A DNA stretch of 64,000 nt, taken from contig NZ_JANADR010000001.1 in NCBI RefSeq assembly GCF_024199925.1, positions 5,769,501 to 5,833,500 on the forward strand, given 5' to 3'. Position 1 is the stretch's first letter. The number at the start of each line of letters is the position of its first letter. This stretch comes from Bradyrhizobium sp. CCGUVB1N3. Its GTDB lineage: Bacteria; Pseudomonadota; Alphaproteobacteria; Rhizobiales; Xanthobacteraceae. Both the position numbers and the translations under genes were made by a program. The notes below the pieces were generated by a model. It saw only the letters and a program-made list of their open reading frames with translations. It searched no databases and was not told where the DNA came from. Shown piece by piece: positions 8,938 to 18,996 of this stretch.

Positions 8938-9111
8938 ATGGGCAATAGTCAAGATACTCAAAAGCAGCCGCGTGAGAACTCGGAGCCGCAGCAGGCCGGC
9001 GACAAGAATATCGAGCATGGCGCGCTGCGGGACGAGCAGCTGGACGACGTAAGCGCAGGAGGCGGCGGTTTGGTCCCCCATTCGCCTACCCCGTCTCCGC
9101 GAACTCCATAA
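8938..9111 (+). CDS. Small peptide with double-glycine leader-like motif
   Basis: 57 residues from ATG 8938, with GAGGAA at 8924-8929 as ribosome binding site. The first 40 residues are polar (MGNSQDTQKQPRENSEPQQ onwards) and end in LRDEQLDDVSAGGGG (30-44), which matches the consensus of leaders seen in many short proteobacterial peptides: acidic/hydrophobic ELxxxELxxVxGG followed by a GG or GA cleavage site for C39-peptidase transporters. The tail after the glycines is only 13 residues, rich in Pro and Ser/Thr (LVPHSPTPSPRTP). No lanthipeptide or other modification enzyme and no peptidase-transporter lies in the window, so the role is open: orphan bacteriocin-like peptide, or member of the poorly understood VSGG peptide families. 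An IS element sits about 140 bases downstream. Confidence 0.6.
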   Translation: MGNSQDTQKQPRENSEPQQAGDKNIEHGALRDEQLDDVSAGGGGLVPHSPTPSPRTP

Positions 9112-9254
9112 ATCGCAGCTATCGCACTCGAGGGAGCGGCTCTTAGCCACTCCCGTGGTCGTATGTTCGCGCGGTCTCCTGTGAAAGGAACGATAAGCAC
9201 CGCTCGCTTTTTACAGGCTCGACTCTTTGGAATGGTATGTCGGCTTAGGGTCTT

Positions 9255-10811
9255 GGCCGTGTAAAAACGGCCTTGCAGGGCCGTCAGTCTTGAAGCCAAA
9301 ACTGGGCCGGCCTCAGGCCGCGATCGCGGCGATCAGCGGCCTGATCCCGAGGATATTCATCGCTCTGGTCAGATTATAGGCCAGAACCGAGAGGGCCATC
9401 TCGGCGGCTACCTTTGGGAGAGTTTTGGTCAGGAAGTGCGTCGCTCCCATGCGTGCCTTCATCGTGCCGAACGGATGCTCGACAGTCTCGCGACGAAGGC
9501 GCATAGCGAGCGGGTTCGCATCGAGCCGCTGCTGCACGGCGTCGAGCAGATCCTCGTGCTCCCATCGCGTGATCCGTCGCTCTGACCCGGGCGTGCACTG
9601 GGGCTTGATCGAACAATTCTTACAGGCGTTGGTCCAGTAGCGCCGCAGCATCTTGTCGGCTTCTTCGTTTGTATAGCGATACGGCAATCGCTCCCCGGCC
9701 GGACAACGATAGGCGTCTTCCTCCGGCAAATAGACAAAGTCCTGCTTACCGAAGCGTCCGTCCGACTTGGCGCCCGAAGTCATCGGCTTGGGCAGAGTTA
9801 CCGTGATGCCGGCCTCGTGGCAGGCGAGGATCTCCGGGCTGCTGAAGTAGCCGCGATCGGCAACGGCCTCGAGCGTCTCAGTCTTCAGAACAGCCTTCGC
9901 CTGCCTGGCCATATTGGCAAGTTGTGCCCGATCTGAGCCACTGTTCGTCACCTCATGCGCGATGATCAGGTGATGGTCGGTATCGACGGCGACTTGGACA
10001 TTGTAGCCGACAACGCCGGAGCCGCGGCCACTGGTTGCCATCGAACGGCTATCCGGATCGGTCAGGGAGATTTGCTGATCCGGCGAAGCAAGCATCTGCT
10101 TCTCGTAGGCAGCAAGCTTGCCCATCTCCCCCTTCAGCTTCGTCAGCTTCTCGGTAAGCCTCGTCACCTTCGCCGCCAGCGCCTCGCTCGGCTCCTGTCG
10201 GTCGGCGGTGTCAAGTTGGCTCAGATAGCGCGCGACGCTCTCCTCCAACTGAGCACGCCGCCGCTCCACCTTCGCGCGCGTGAAGTTCCTGTCCCGGTTG
10301 TTCACGGCCTTGAACTTGCTCCCATCGATGGCGACGCTCGCCGTCGTGAGAAGACCCATCCCGCGGCAGAGCTCGACAAAGCGCGCGCAGACCTTACCCA
10401 GCCCCAGGCTGTTGTCCTTGCGGAAGTCCGCGATCGTCTTGTGATCGGGAGCAAGCCGACCCAGCAGCCACATCACCTCGATGTTGCGTCCGGCCTCTCG
10501 TTCCAGCCGCCGGCTTGACTGCACCCGGTTCAGATAGCCGTAGATGTAAAGCTTAAGGAGCACCGAGGGGTGATACGACGGCCGGCCAGTCGCCGCCGGC
10601 GTAACTCCACCGAAGCACATCTCGGCCAGATCAAGCGCATCGACAAACTCGTCGATCGCGCGAACAGGGTTGTTCTCGTCAATGAAATCATCGAGGCATT
10701 CAGGCAGCAGCGTCCGCTGCCCACGATCCGCCTCTTCAACGAAGCGCCTCATCGATTCCCCCAAAGAATCACAGGAGAATCATAACAGCAGCCCAGCGTT
10801 TTCACACAGCC
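9255..10811 (-). mobile_element. IS1182-family insertion sequence
   Basis: One transposase gene is framed by imperfect terminal inverted repeats: GGCCGTGTAAAAACG at 9255-9269 and, on the other strand, GGCTGTGTGAAAACG from 10811 back to 10797 (13 of 15 identical). Further matching bases outside these cores are patchy, so each end is uncertain by up to about 8 bases. No clear target duplication is seen. The transposase is intact, so the element may still be mobile. Confidence 0.75.
9313..10752 (-). CDS. IS1182-family transposase
   Basis: 479 residues from ATG 10752 (GGGGGAA upstream); an in-frame TTG 12 bases earlier is less likely. It has the family's N-terminal helix-turn-helix region (ATGRPSYHPSVLLKLYIYGY), the DDE-type catalytic blocks with aspartates in SVAIDGSKFKAVNN and VADRGYFSSPE and glutamate in ETVEHPFGTMKARMG, a coiled-coil insertion near residues 170-220, and a C-terminal CxxC-type segment (CKNCSIKPQC). 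Length is normal for IS1182. It is the only transposase in the window. Confidence 0.93.
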   Translation of the reverse strand: MRRFVEEADRGQRTLLPECLDDFIDENNPVRAIDEFVDALDLAEMCFGGVTPAATGRPSYHPSVLLKLYIYGYLNRVQSSRRLEREAGRNIEVMWLLGRLAPDHKTIADFRKDNSLGLGKVCARFVELCRGMGLLTTASVAIDGSKFKAVNNRDRNFTRAKVERRRAQLEESVARYLSQLDTADRQEPSEALAAKVTRLTEKLTKLKGEMGKLAAYEKQMLASPDQQISLTDPDSRSMATSGRGSGVVGYNVQVAVDTDHHLIIAHEVTNSGSDRAQLANMARQAKAVLKTETLEAVADRGYFSSPEILACHEAGITVTLPKPMTSGAKSDGRFGKQDFVYLPEEDAYRCPAGERLPYRYTNEEADKMLRRYWTNACKNCSIKPQCTPGSERRITRWEHEDLLDAVQQRLDANPLAMRLRRETVEHPFGTMKARMGATHFLTKTLPKVAAEMALSVLAYNLTRAMNILGIRPLIAAIAA

Positions 10812-10845
10812 AGGGTCAATCGCGCCGGTTTGACACTCAGCCCGA

Positions 10846-10920
10846 GACTTCCGGTCTACCCCCAACTGCGGACATGTCTCTGCGCCGCGCAAACTTTCGC
10901 AAAGGGCCATCAGCGGAAAT
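10846..10920. repeat. Dispersed remnant sequence, copy to the right of the IS
   Basis: GACTTCCGGTCTA at 10846-10858 recurs exactly at 12833-12845, and AAAGGGCCATCAGCGGAAAT at 10901-10920 recurs with one mismatch at 8740-8759. The three places share further short pieces (gcggacat, ccaac), so they look like decayed copies of one dispersed sequence. The interval 10812-11003 holds no gene. Confidence 0.4.
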
Positions 10921-11003
10921 GCGAGCTTTGGTCGTCGCCTAGTTGCTACATGATGCTTGTCAGACGGGCGCCCCGGGCTTGGGGCGCCCGCTCACCGCAT
11001 ATT

Positions 11004-12713
<1,710 letters not shown>

Positions 12714-12786
12714 GACGCGATCCTCTTTCCTGTGATGCGCCTGAAGCCGACACGGAGCCGCAGCTTTCCGGGTTGATCTAAATCAA

Positions 12787-12860
12787 GGATGTCCGCAACG
12801 GGTCAAAAGCGCCATTTGGGAGAACGGCCAATGACTTCCGGTCTAACCCGATGAGGCGAC
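12787..12860. repeat. Dispersed remnant sequence upstream of the arylsulfatase gene
   Basis: Contains GACTTCCGGTCTA (12833-12845), identical to 10846-10858, and related bits (atgtccgcaacgggtcaaaa). It lies in the 260-base gap between the arylsulfatase gene and the next gene; nothing coding is seen in this gap. Confidence 0.35.
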
Positions 12861-12973
12861 GTTTCACGCTCCCACCCGTACTTCGCCGTTGGATCACAAA
12901 GAGACATCGGCGTGTTTGGTGACTGCCGCTCGATAAAGGGCCGCGGTCGTGGCTGAGTCTTTCGGGTAGAATC

Positions 12974-13696
12974 CTAATCAGCGCCTGGCGACTTGGGCAC
13001 AACAGCTTTCGCATTGTGGTCGGACAAAAGTGCCGGCGCATCGAACTTGCTGGTCTGCAGATCATATCTGCAGCTCCAGCCGCGCACCACGCCGGTCTGC
13101 ATGGGCTTGCGGCCCTTGACGTCGGCATCCCCCGACAGGCTGATCAGGATATAGCGGTTCGCCGGCCAATCGGCGCCGAGCCATCGGTAGTTCTCTTCAA
13201 GACCCCTCACCAGATTCGCCGACATGTGATACTCCGGCGCCTTCTTGATCCTTCGCCAGTCGGGCCGAGTCTTCAAATAGTCCCACGCCAGATCGCCGAG
13301 CGGCTTCCTGCTCGCGGATACGTAACCATTCGGCGTGAGGCGGTACAGATAGAGCGTCGACTCGCCCGAGCCGGTCTTTTGCAAGCGAACGATCCATTTC
13401 ACATCGTTGGTGAAGAGAAAATCGGCGGGATACTCGGCCTGTTGCGGATCAAGCAGCGTGAATGTCCCCTGCCGGCGCGCCCAGAACTGCCATTTCCACT
13501 CGTCCGTCTCCTGGTTCAGGTATTGCTCGATCGTTGTCGCGCCGTCCGGCGATGTCTTGGTGTATTTCTCTTCGATCTTGTAACCCGCAGGCGGAGCCGT
13601 CGGCGGCGCGGCTGCCGCCCCACTGCAGACGCCGATACTCAAGGCAACCAGCAGGCCGATCCAGGATGTCCTGATGCAAGATGTCCTGCCCTTCAT
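12974..13696 (-). CDS. Secreted hypothetical protein
   Basis: 240 residues from ATG 13696 (GGAG at a normal distance). A signal peptide covers about residues 1-29 (hydrophobic WIGLLVALSIGVCSGAAA), followed by a short Pro/Ala segment. The mature part has several aromatic-rich strands (EWKWQFWARRQGTFTLL, FLFTNDVKWIVRLQKTG, STLYLYRLTPNGYVSA) suggesting a beta-propeller-like or beta-sandwich fold, and a late WSCRYDLQTSKFDAPAL segment. No catalytic motif or known family is recognised. Same strand as the arylsulfatase but separated by 260 bases. Confidence 0.65.
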   Translation of the reverse strand: MKGRTSCIRTSWIGLLVALSIGVCSGAAAAPPTAPPAGYKIEEKYTKTSPDGATTIEQYLNQETDEWKWQFWARRQGTFTLLDPQQAEYPADFLFTNDVKWIVRLQKTGSGESTLYLYRLTPNGYVSASRKPLGDLAWDYLKTRPDWRRIKKAPEYHMSANLVRGLEENYRWLGADWPANRYILISLSGDADVKGRKPMQTGVVRGWSCRYDLQTSKFDAPALLSDHNAKAVVPKSPGAD

Positions 13697-13754
13697 GTAC
13701 TAACTCCATTGATCCGGTCATTCGCTTTGGGGCGGGATGCGTAGCGAAACCTGC

Positions 13755-15296
13755 TCACGGGGCTGCGCCAAGCGCCTTCAGTTCAGCAATGGCGGCATCC
13801 CGCTCGTCGAAATCCTGCGGGCAATCGCTTACGACCTGACGGAAAAGGCGAGTTGCCTCATCCTTCAACCCCTTCGTCAGCGCAAGCTCCCCACTGTAGA
13901 AATGGACCTCGCACACCTTGTCCTTCTTCTTGGCGGCGTCCGGATCGTCTATGGCAGCAAGGACGGCAGCAGGCGTCATCTGGTCCATGAACAATCTGAT
14001 GACGGGCGCCGGCCAGACGGTCATGTCGACCTTGGAGCTGGCTTGCGCCAGACGGCTCGGGAGATTGTTCCGCCGACTGGCGATATCGAGCCACAACGCC
14101 GAATAGGCATTTTCCGGTGCATTCGCACTTGCCCGGCTGAAATCGGACAGCGCCTTTTCGGCTGAACCGGCAAGGAAATATGAACGCCCCCGGAGAACGT
14201 AGGCCATGTAGGATCCCGGATCGAGCCGGATCGCCTCATTGTAGTCGGCCATAGCGCGGCCGTCGTCGCCCTTGGCGTGATAAGCGATGCCTCGAATGAC
14301 GAAGATGTTGGCCTCTTTGGGATCGAGCCGGATCGCCTCACTGAAGTCGGCGATGGCACGGTCGCTGTCGCCCTTGGCGCGATACGCGAGGCCTCGACCG
14401 ACGAAGGCGCTGATTTTCTTGGGATCGAGTCGGATCGCCTCGCTGTAGTCGGCGATGGCGCGGTCGTGGTCGCCCTTGTCGCGGAAGGCCCTGCCTCGAC
14501 CGAGGAAGGCCTTGACGTGCTTGGGATCGAGCCGGATTGCCTCGCCGTAGTCGACGATGGCACGGTCGTTGTCACCCTTGTCGTGATAGGCGCTACCTCG
14601 ATTTTGGAAGGCCCTGGCGAGTTTTGGATCGAGCCGGATCGCCTCACTATAGTCAGCGATGGCGCGATCATTGTCGCCCTTGTCGCTGTAGGCGTTACCT
14701 CGATTGACGAAGGCCTTGGCGCGTTTGGGATCGAGACGGATCGCCTCGTTGAAATCGGCGATGGCGCGGTCGTGGTCGCCCTTGTCGTTGAAGGCGTTAC
14801 CTCGATTGACGAAGGCCATCGCGGATTTGGGATCAAGCCGGATCGCCTCGTTGAAGTCGACGATAGCGCGGTCGTTGTCGCCCCTGTCGTTGAAGGCGAT
14901 ACCTCGACCGACGAAAGCGTTGCCGTGCTTGGGATCGAGTCGGATTGCCTCACTGTAGTCGGCGATGGCGCGGTCGTTGTCGCCCTTGTCGTGGTAGGCG
15001 CTACCTCGATTCTGGAAGGCCATGGCCAATTTGGGATCGAGCCGGATCGCCTCATTCAGATCGGCCATGGCACGGTCGAGCTCGCCCTTGGCGTGATAGG
15101 CCGCAGCTCGATTGGTGTAGAAAGCCGCGAGATGGGAGCCCTTCCATTGCCCCGAATTGATGCTCTGCGTGCAGTCAACGATCGCAGCCTCGGGGTCTTG
15201 CGGACTGTCACACTGCTCCCCGGCAGCGGCTGAAAGGCTCAAGAGCATCATGGCGGCAAAAAGCGCGCTGCAGAATTTCCAATCCGTGGGCCTCAT
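13755..15296 (-). CDS. Exported protein with ten TPR repeats
   Basis: 513 residues from ATG 15296 (AAGGA just upstream). The open frame runs further upstream, but the residues there do not look like protein and the chosen start gives a clean signal peptide (CSALFAAMMLLSLSAAAGEQ, cleavage near 25). Ten 34-residue tetratricopeptide repeats run without gaps from residue 57 to 396, each close to a consensus of A-F-x-N-R-G-x-A-Y-x-D-K-G-D-x-D-R-A-I-x-D-(Y/F)-x-E-A-I-R-L-D-P-K; the tenth is the most diverged. The C-terminal 115 residues are helical and may be further degenerate repeats (YSGELALTKGLKDEATRLF). Such repeats serve as protein-protein scaffolds; the partner is unknown. Confidence 0.85.
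   Translation of the reverse strand: MRPTDWKFCSALFAAMMLLSLSAAAGEQCDSPQDPEAAIVDCTQSINSGQWKGSHLAAFYTNRAAAYHAKGELDRAMADLNEAIRLDPKLAMAFQNRGSAYHDKGDNDRAIADYSEAIRLDPKHGNAFVGRGIAFNDRGDNDRAIVDFNEAIRLDPKSAMAFVNRGNAFNDKGDHDRAIADFNEAIRLDPKRAKAFVNRGNAYSDKGDNDRAIADYSEAIRLDPKLARAFQNRGSAYHDKGDNDRAIVDYGEAIRLDPKHVKAFLGRGRAFRDKGDHDRAIADYSEAIRLDPKKISAFVGRGLAYRAKGDSDRAIADFSEAIRLDPKEANIFVIRGIAYHAKGDDGRAMADYNEAIRLDPGSYMAYVLRGRSYFLAGSAEKALSDFSRASANAPENAYSALWLDIASRRNNLPSRLAQASSKVDMTVWPAPVIRLFMDQMTPAAVLAAIDDPDAAKKKDKVCEVHFYSGELALTKGLKDEATRLFRQVVSDCPQDFDERDAAIAELKALGAAP
14109..15128. repeat. 102-bp tandem repeat array (10 units) encoding TPRs
   Basis: Ten consecutive 102-bp units, exactly in frame, with long near-identical stretches at the DNA level (for example GGATCGAGCCGGATCGCCTC recurs in most units). 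Units 2-8 are the most alike, which points to recent amplification or gene conversion and makes copy number likely to vary between strains. Confidence 0.9.
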
Positions 15297-15489
15297 GCGA
15301 TGTCCTTGAGCGAACGTTGATATCCGGAATTTGTATCGGTATTTGTTGTTCCGGTTCACATTCAACTGGCGCTGGCTGCAAATATGGATCGTGGTGTTGC
15401 GCGGTCCCTCGCGCCGGACCAGCGCGAACAGTGCGGCGGCGGTCCTAATTCTTAACCCCGAGGTCGCATTGAGGTATAAGAGGCGCAGC

Positions 15490-16434
15490 ATGAGTCCCTG
15501 CCGCCTCACCCCCCTCCTGCTTCTGCTTGTCCTCCTGACCGCCGGCGGCGCGCTGGCCCAGGACAAGGGCAGCGTTAACCCAAAACCGCTGCCGCCGCTC
15601 GCCAATCCCAACGACCCCAAGATCGCCGCGAAGGAGCTGTTCGCGCGAAAGCTGCTGCCTTCCACGGGGCCGGCGCATGTCATCGGCTCCTACGTCAAGG
15701 GCTGCATCGGCGGCGCGGCGCAGATGCCGCTCAACGGCGACAACTGGCAGGTGATGCGGCTGTCGCGCAATCGCAACTGGGGCCACCCCGACATGATCGC
15801 GCTGATCAAGCGCCTTGCGGCCAAGGCGCACAAGGATGCCGGCTGGCCGGGCATCCTGGTCGGCGACATCGGCCAGCCGCGCGGCGGACCTGCGCTGTCA
15901 GGCCATGCCAGCCACCAGATCGGTCTCGATGCCGACATCTGGCTGACGCCGATGCCGGACCATCGCCTCTCGCGCGAGGAGCGCGAGGAGACGTCCGCCG
16001 TGATGATGGTGCGCGAGGACCGGCTCGACATCGATCCAAAGGTGTTCACCCCTGGCCACGTGCTGGTGCTGCGCGACGCGGCACAGGAGCCGGCGGTGCA
16101 GCGCATCTTCGTCAATCCCGCGATCAAGAAGGCACTGTGCCGCGAGGCCAAGGGCGACCGCTCCTGGCTGTCGAAAATCCGGCCGTGGTGGGGCCACGAC
16201 TATCACTTCCACATCCGCATGCACTGTCCTCCGGGCGCAAGCGAATGCCAGGGCCAGCCGTCGCAATCCGAGGACGAAGGCTGCAAGCCATCCGATCTCG
16301 ACTACTGGTTCAGCGATGGCGTGCTGCATCCGAAACCGCCGCCGGAGCCGCCCAAGCCGAAGCCGCCGATGACGCTGGCGCAAATGCCCGCCGCCTGCAA
16401 AGCCGTGCTGCACACGCCGGACGCCAAGCCGTAA
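15490..16434 (+). CDS. mepA: Penicillin-insensitive murein endopeptidase MepA
   Basis: 314 residues from ATG 15490; the open frame extends upstream but a normal signal peptide starts here (LTPLLLLLVLLTAGGALAQ, cleavage near 24). MepA is a periplasmic zinc metallopeptidase that cuts D-Ala-mDAP cross-links. The LAS-type zinc motif is present: H139-A-S-H142 with D147/D149 in SGHASHQIGLDADIWL, and the late HDYHFHIRMHCP block. The conserved N-terminal region (SYVKGCIGGAAQMPLNG) matches the family. Paired cysteines occur as expected. A proline-rich tail (PKPPPEPPKPKPP) precedes the last 30 residues. Divergent from the TPR gene; the 190 bases between them contain a CCGGAA...TTCCGG inverted repeat (15324-15354). 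Confidence 0.92.
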   Translation: MSPCRLTPLLLLLVLLTAGGALAQDKGSVNPKPLPPLANPNDPKIAAKELFARKLLPSTGPAHVIGSYVKGCIGGAAQMPLNGDNWQVMRLSRNRNWGHPDMIALIKRLAAKAHKDAGWPGILVGDIGQPRGGPALSGHASHQIGLDADIWLTPMPDHRLSREEREETSAVMMVREDRLDIDPKVFTPGHVLVLRDAAQEPAVQRIFVNPAIKKALCREAKGDRSWLSKIRPWWGHDYHFHIRMHCPPGASECQGQPSQSEDEGCKPSDLDYWFSDGVLHPKPPPEPPKPKPPMTLAQMPAACKAVLHTPDAKP

Positions 16435-16464
16435 CGGCGAGCCGCACGCTGCCGCCTCACACTA

Positions 16465-16606
16465 CGTCGTCCTGGCGAAAGCCAGGACCCATTACCCCAG
16501 GAAGGAGTCGTGGCGCAAACTGGCAACCGCCAGTCTTCGCCAAACCACGTCCTGTGGTCATGGGTCCTGGATCAGCGCTCGCTCCGCTCGCTTGTCCAGG
16601 ACGACG
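16465..16606. repeat. Dispersed palindromic element, type 1 (CGTCGTCCTGG ends)
   Basis: 142 bases bounded by inverted ends CGTCGTCCTGG / CCAGGACGACG, with inner hairpin CCTGGCGAAAGCCAGG and a second half containing ATGGGTCCTGG. A related element lies at 19667-19793 and a half copy near 63289. It fills much of the gap 16435-16791, in which no gene is seen. Confidence 0.8.
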
Positions 16607-16803
16607 TGAGGAGAGGTCGTGCCAGTTTGTCTTGTCCAGGGATGACGAACTGGATAGCTGGCTCGCACCACTCGAATGCGCTAGGATCGGCTTGCCGCTG
16701 TGCCGTAAGCAGGCGGCATGTCGGGATGCGCGTCCCGTTCTTCAGCAACACGCCTGACTGCACGCGCCCCGCGTCTTTCGCGCGGCCAACGATGAGACCC
16801 GAC

Positions 16804-17307
16804 ATGCGCATCCTCACCTTCCTCGCCGCGCTCTCGCTCAGTGCGACCTCCGCTGTGGCTGCCGAGGAGCCGAGCGGCTGCGACAAGTTCAAATGGCCGA
16901 TCGAGCGGGACCGCGCCGCGCTCACCGCGCCGGACCGCGCCAGGCTCGCCTCGGGCAGCGAGGCGGCCGTGCCGTCATCGGCCATCACGCTGGCGCTGGT
17001 CGCGCCCGCAGATGCCAGGCTGCCCTCCCCGCCGGAGCGCGCGCCAAAGGACGGCACCTTTGCCGGCTTTGCCAGCTTTAAGACCGCCCCCAGGGCCGGC
17101 ATCTATACGATCAGCCTGTCGGCAGGCGCCTGGGTCGACGTGGTCCAGGACGGGCATTTCCTCAAGCCCGTGGCCTTCAGCGGCGCGACCGATTGTGACG
17201 GCATCCGCAAGACCATGAAGTACGAGCTTTCGGCCAAGCCCTTCCTGCTCCAGGTCAGCGGCGCGAAGGAGAATTCGGTCTCGATAGCGATCCTGCCCGC
17301 GGAATAG
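16804..17307 (+). CDS. Small secreted protein of unknown function
   Basis: 167 residues from ATG 16804 (ATG 16792, four codons earlier, is equally possible). Signal peptide MRILTFLAALSLSATSAVAA. The mature part begins with CDKFKWPIERDRAALTAPD and ends in a beta-rich region (GIYTISLSAGAWVDVVQDG, GIRKTMKYELSAKPFLLQVSGA). This belongs to a set of alphaproteobacterial exported proteins that databases sometimes label homogentisate 1,2-dioxygenase; nothing in it supports that enzyme, since no cupin metal site is present. The two cysteines may form a disulfide. Function unknown. Confidence 0.7.
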   Translation: MRILTFLAALSLSATSAVAAEEPSGCDKFKWPIERDRAALTAPDRARLASGSEAAVPSSAITLALVAPADARLPSPPERAPKDGTFAGFASFKTAPRAGIYTISLSAGAWVDVVQDGHFLKPVAFSGATDCDGIRKTMKYELSAKPFLLQVSGAKENSVSIAILPAE

Positions 17308-17499
17308 GCGTCGTCCGTTAGACAAACGGTCGCCTTTACCGTAAGCCCCAGCCTGCTATGTTTGCTGTGCGATATCCCTGCCGGCCGTAAGCCGTTGCGG
17401 GGATTAGCGGAACAGCGCTTCCGTCCGTCGCAGCCCAATCCACCCAACGCCAGATTTGCGCGTGCGGTTTCGCGCGCAAGCTCGCACGGAGCGCTTCCC

Positions 17500-18285
17500 A
17501 TGTTTCGTATTGCCGGACTTTTCACCGCCTTTGTGATCCTGCTTGGCGCGGCCCTGTCGCCTGCGGTCGCCGAGGACAAGACCATCACCGTCTTCGCCGC
17601 CGCCTCGATGAAGAACGCGCTCGACGAGATCGACGCCGCCTACACCGCCAAGACCGGCGTCAAGTTTTCGGTGAGCTATGCCGCGAGCTCGGTGCTGGCC
17701 AAGCAGATCGAGCAGGGCGCGCCGGCCGACGTGTTCGTCTCCGCCGACACCGACTGGATGGACTACGCAATTTCCAAAAAGACCATCAACGAGCCCACCC
17801 GCGTCAACCTGCTCGGCAACAGCATCGTGCTGATCGCGCCGAAGGATTCGAAAATCGACGACGTCACGATCGCCCAGGGTTTCGACCTCGCAAAGCTCGC
17901 CGGTGACGGCAAGATCGCGACCGGAGACGTGAAGTCGGTGCCGGTCGGCAAATATGCCAAGGCGGCGCTGGAGAAGCTCGGGGCCTGGCAGGCCGCCGAG
18001 CCGAAATTCGCGATGGCCGAGAGCGTGCGCGCCGCGCTGACGCTGGTGGCGCGTGGTGAGGCCGCGCTCGGCATCGTCTATTCGACCGACGCCAAGGTCG
18101 AGCCGGGCGTCAAGATCGTCGGCACCTTCCCGGCCGATTCGCATCCCGCGATCATCTATCCGGTCGCCGCGACCACGACCGCGAAGGGCGAGACCTCTGA
18201 CTATCTCGCCTTCCTCCGCTCGACGACGGCCAAGACGATCCTCGAGAAGTACGGATTCAAGTTCCTGATCAGCCCCATAACTTGA
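17500..18285 (+). CDS. modA: Molybdate-binding protein ModA
   Basis: 261 residues from ATG 17500, with signal peptide (FTAFVILLGAALSPAVAE). The N-terminal strand of the mature protein (ITVFAAASMKNALDEI), the ligand-loop regions (YAASSVLAKQIEQGAPADVFVSAD) and GEAALGIVYSTDA are the standard ModA pattern. It captures molybdate or tungstate in the periplasm for ModBC. First gene of modABC; 13 bases separate it from modB. The 190 bases upstream contain a weak hairpin (CCGTTAGACAAACGG) near the end of the previous gene, but no clear ModE box was recognised. Confidence 0.93.
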   Translation: MFRIAGLFTAFVILLGAALSPAVAEDKTITVFAAASMKNALDEIDAAYTAKTGVKFSVSYAASSVLAKQIEQGAPADVFVSADTDWMDYAISKKTINEPTRVNLLGNSIVLIAPKDSKIDDVTIAQGFDLAKLAGDGKIATGDVKSVPVGKYAKAALEKLGAWQAAEPKFAMAESVRAALTLVARGEAALGIVYSTDAKVEPGVKIVGTFPADSHPAIIYPVAATTTAKGETSDYLAFLRSTTAKTILEKYGFKFLISPIT

Positions 18286-18298
18286 TGCTTGCGACTTG

Positions 18299-18994
18299 AT
18301 GTCCGCGATCACATCGGCCGAGTGGACCGCGATCCTGCTTTCCTTGCGGGTCGCGGTCATCGCGACGCTGGTGGCGACGCCGTTCGGCATCGCGCTGGCA
18401 TGGCTGCTCGCGCGGCGCGACTTCTGGGGCAAATCGCTGCTCGACGCGCTGGTGCATCTGCCTTTGGTGCTGCCGCCGGTCGTCACCGGCTATCTGCTCT
18501 TGCTGACGTTCGGCCGGCGCGGCCTCGTCGGCGGCTTTTTGGCCGACTATCTCGGCATCGTCTTCGCATTCCGCTGGACCGGCGCCGCGCTCGCCTGCGG
18601 TATCATGTCGTTTCCGCTGCTGGTGCGCCCGATGAGACTGTCGATCGAGGCGATCGATCGCCGGCTCGAGCAGGCCGCCGAGACGCTCGGCGCCGCGCCC
18701 TGGAAAGTCTTCTTCACGGTGACGCTGCCTCTTGCCTTGCCTGGTGTCCTTGCCGGCATGGTGCTCGGCTTTGCCAAGGCGATCGGTGAGTTCGGCGCGA
18801 CCATCACCTTCGTCTCCAACATTCCCGGCGAGACGCAGACGATCTCGTCAGCCATCTATTCGCTGATCCAGACGCCGGACGGCGACGCCGCGGCGGGCCG
18901 GCTCGTGATCATCTCGATTGTGCTCGCGCTCGGCGCGCTGATCGCGGCCGAATGGTTCGCGCGGCGGGCGACCGCGCGGCTGCACGGGAACTGA
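18299..18994 (+). CDS. modB: Molybdate ABC transporter permease ModB
   Basis: 231 residues from ATG 18299 (a TTG immediately before is also in frame). About five TM helices, with the permease-ATPase contact (EAA) loop EQAAETLGAAPWKVFFTVTLPLALPG at about residues 121-146, and the ModB-typical ending AIGEFGATITFVSNIPGETQTI. It forms the inner-membrane channel with ModC. Two bases separate its stop from the modC start, so the genes are translationally close. Confidence 0.93.
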   Translation: MSAITSAEWTAILLSLRVAVIATLVATPFGIALAWLLARRDFWGKSLLDALVHLPLVLPPVVTGYLLLLTFGRRGLVGGFLADYLGIVFAFRWTGAALACGIMSFPLLVRPMRLSIEAIDRRLEQAAETLGAAPWKVFFTVTLPLALPGVLAGMVLGFAKAIGEFGATITFVSNIPGETQTISSAIYSLIQTPDGDAAAGRLVIISIVLALGALIAAEWFARRATARLHGN

Positions 18995-18996
18995 CC

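Noticed and set aside
9245..10820. Target-site duplication of the IS1182-family element
   Set aside because: The bases outside the inverted repeats (tctt and aggg) do not match; shifting the ends by a few bases gives no convincing duplication.
14109..15128. CRISPR-like periodic array
   Set aside because: Units are 102 bp, contiguous, without unique spacers, and encode TPRs in frame.
14277..15233. 318-codon open frame opposite the TPR gene
   Set aside because: It is periodic only because it mirrors the 102-bp repeat; the TPR frame fits a known fold.
17308..17499. ModE-binding site upstream of modA
   Set aside because: Only a weak hairpin (CCGTTAGACAAACGG) is visible, closer to the preceding stop codon than to modA, and it does not resemble a ModE box.
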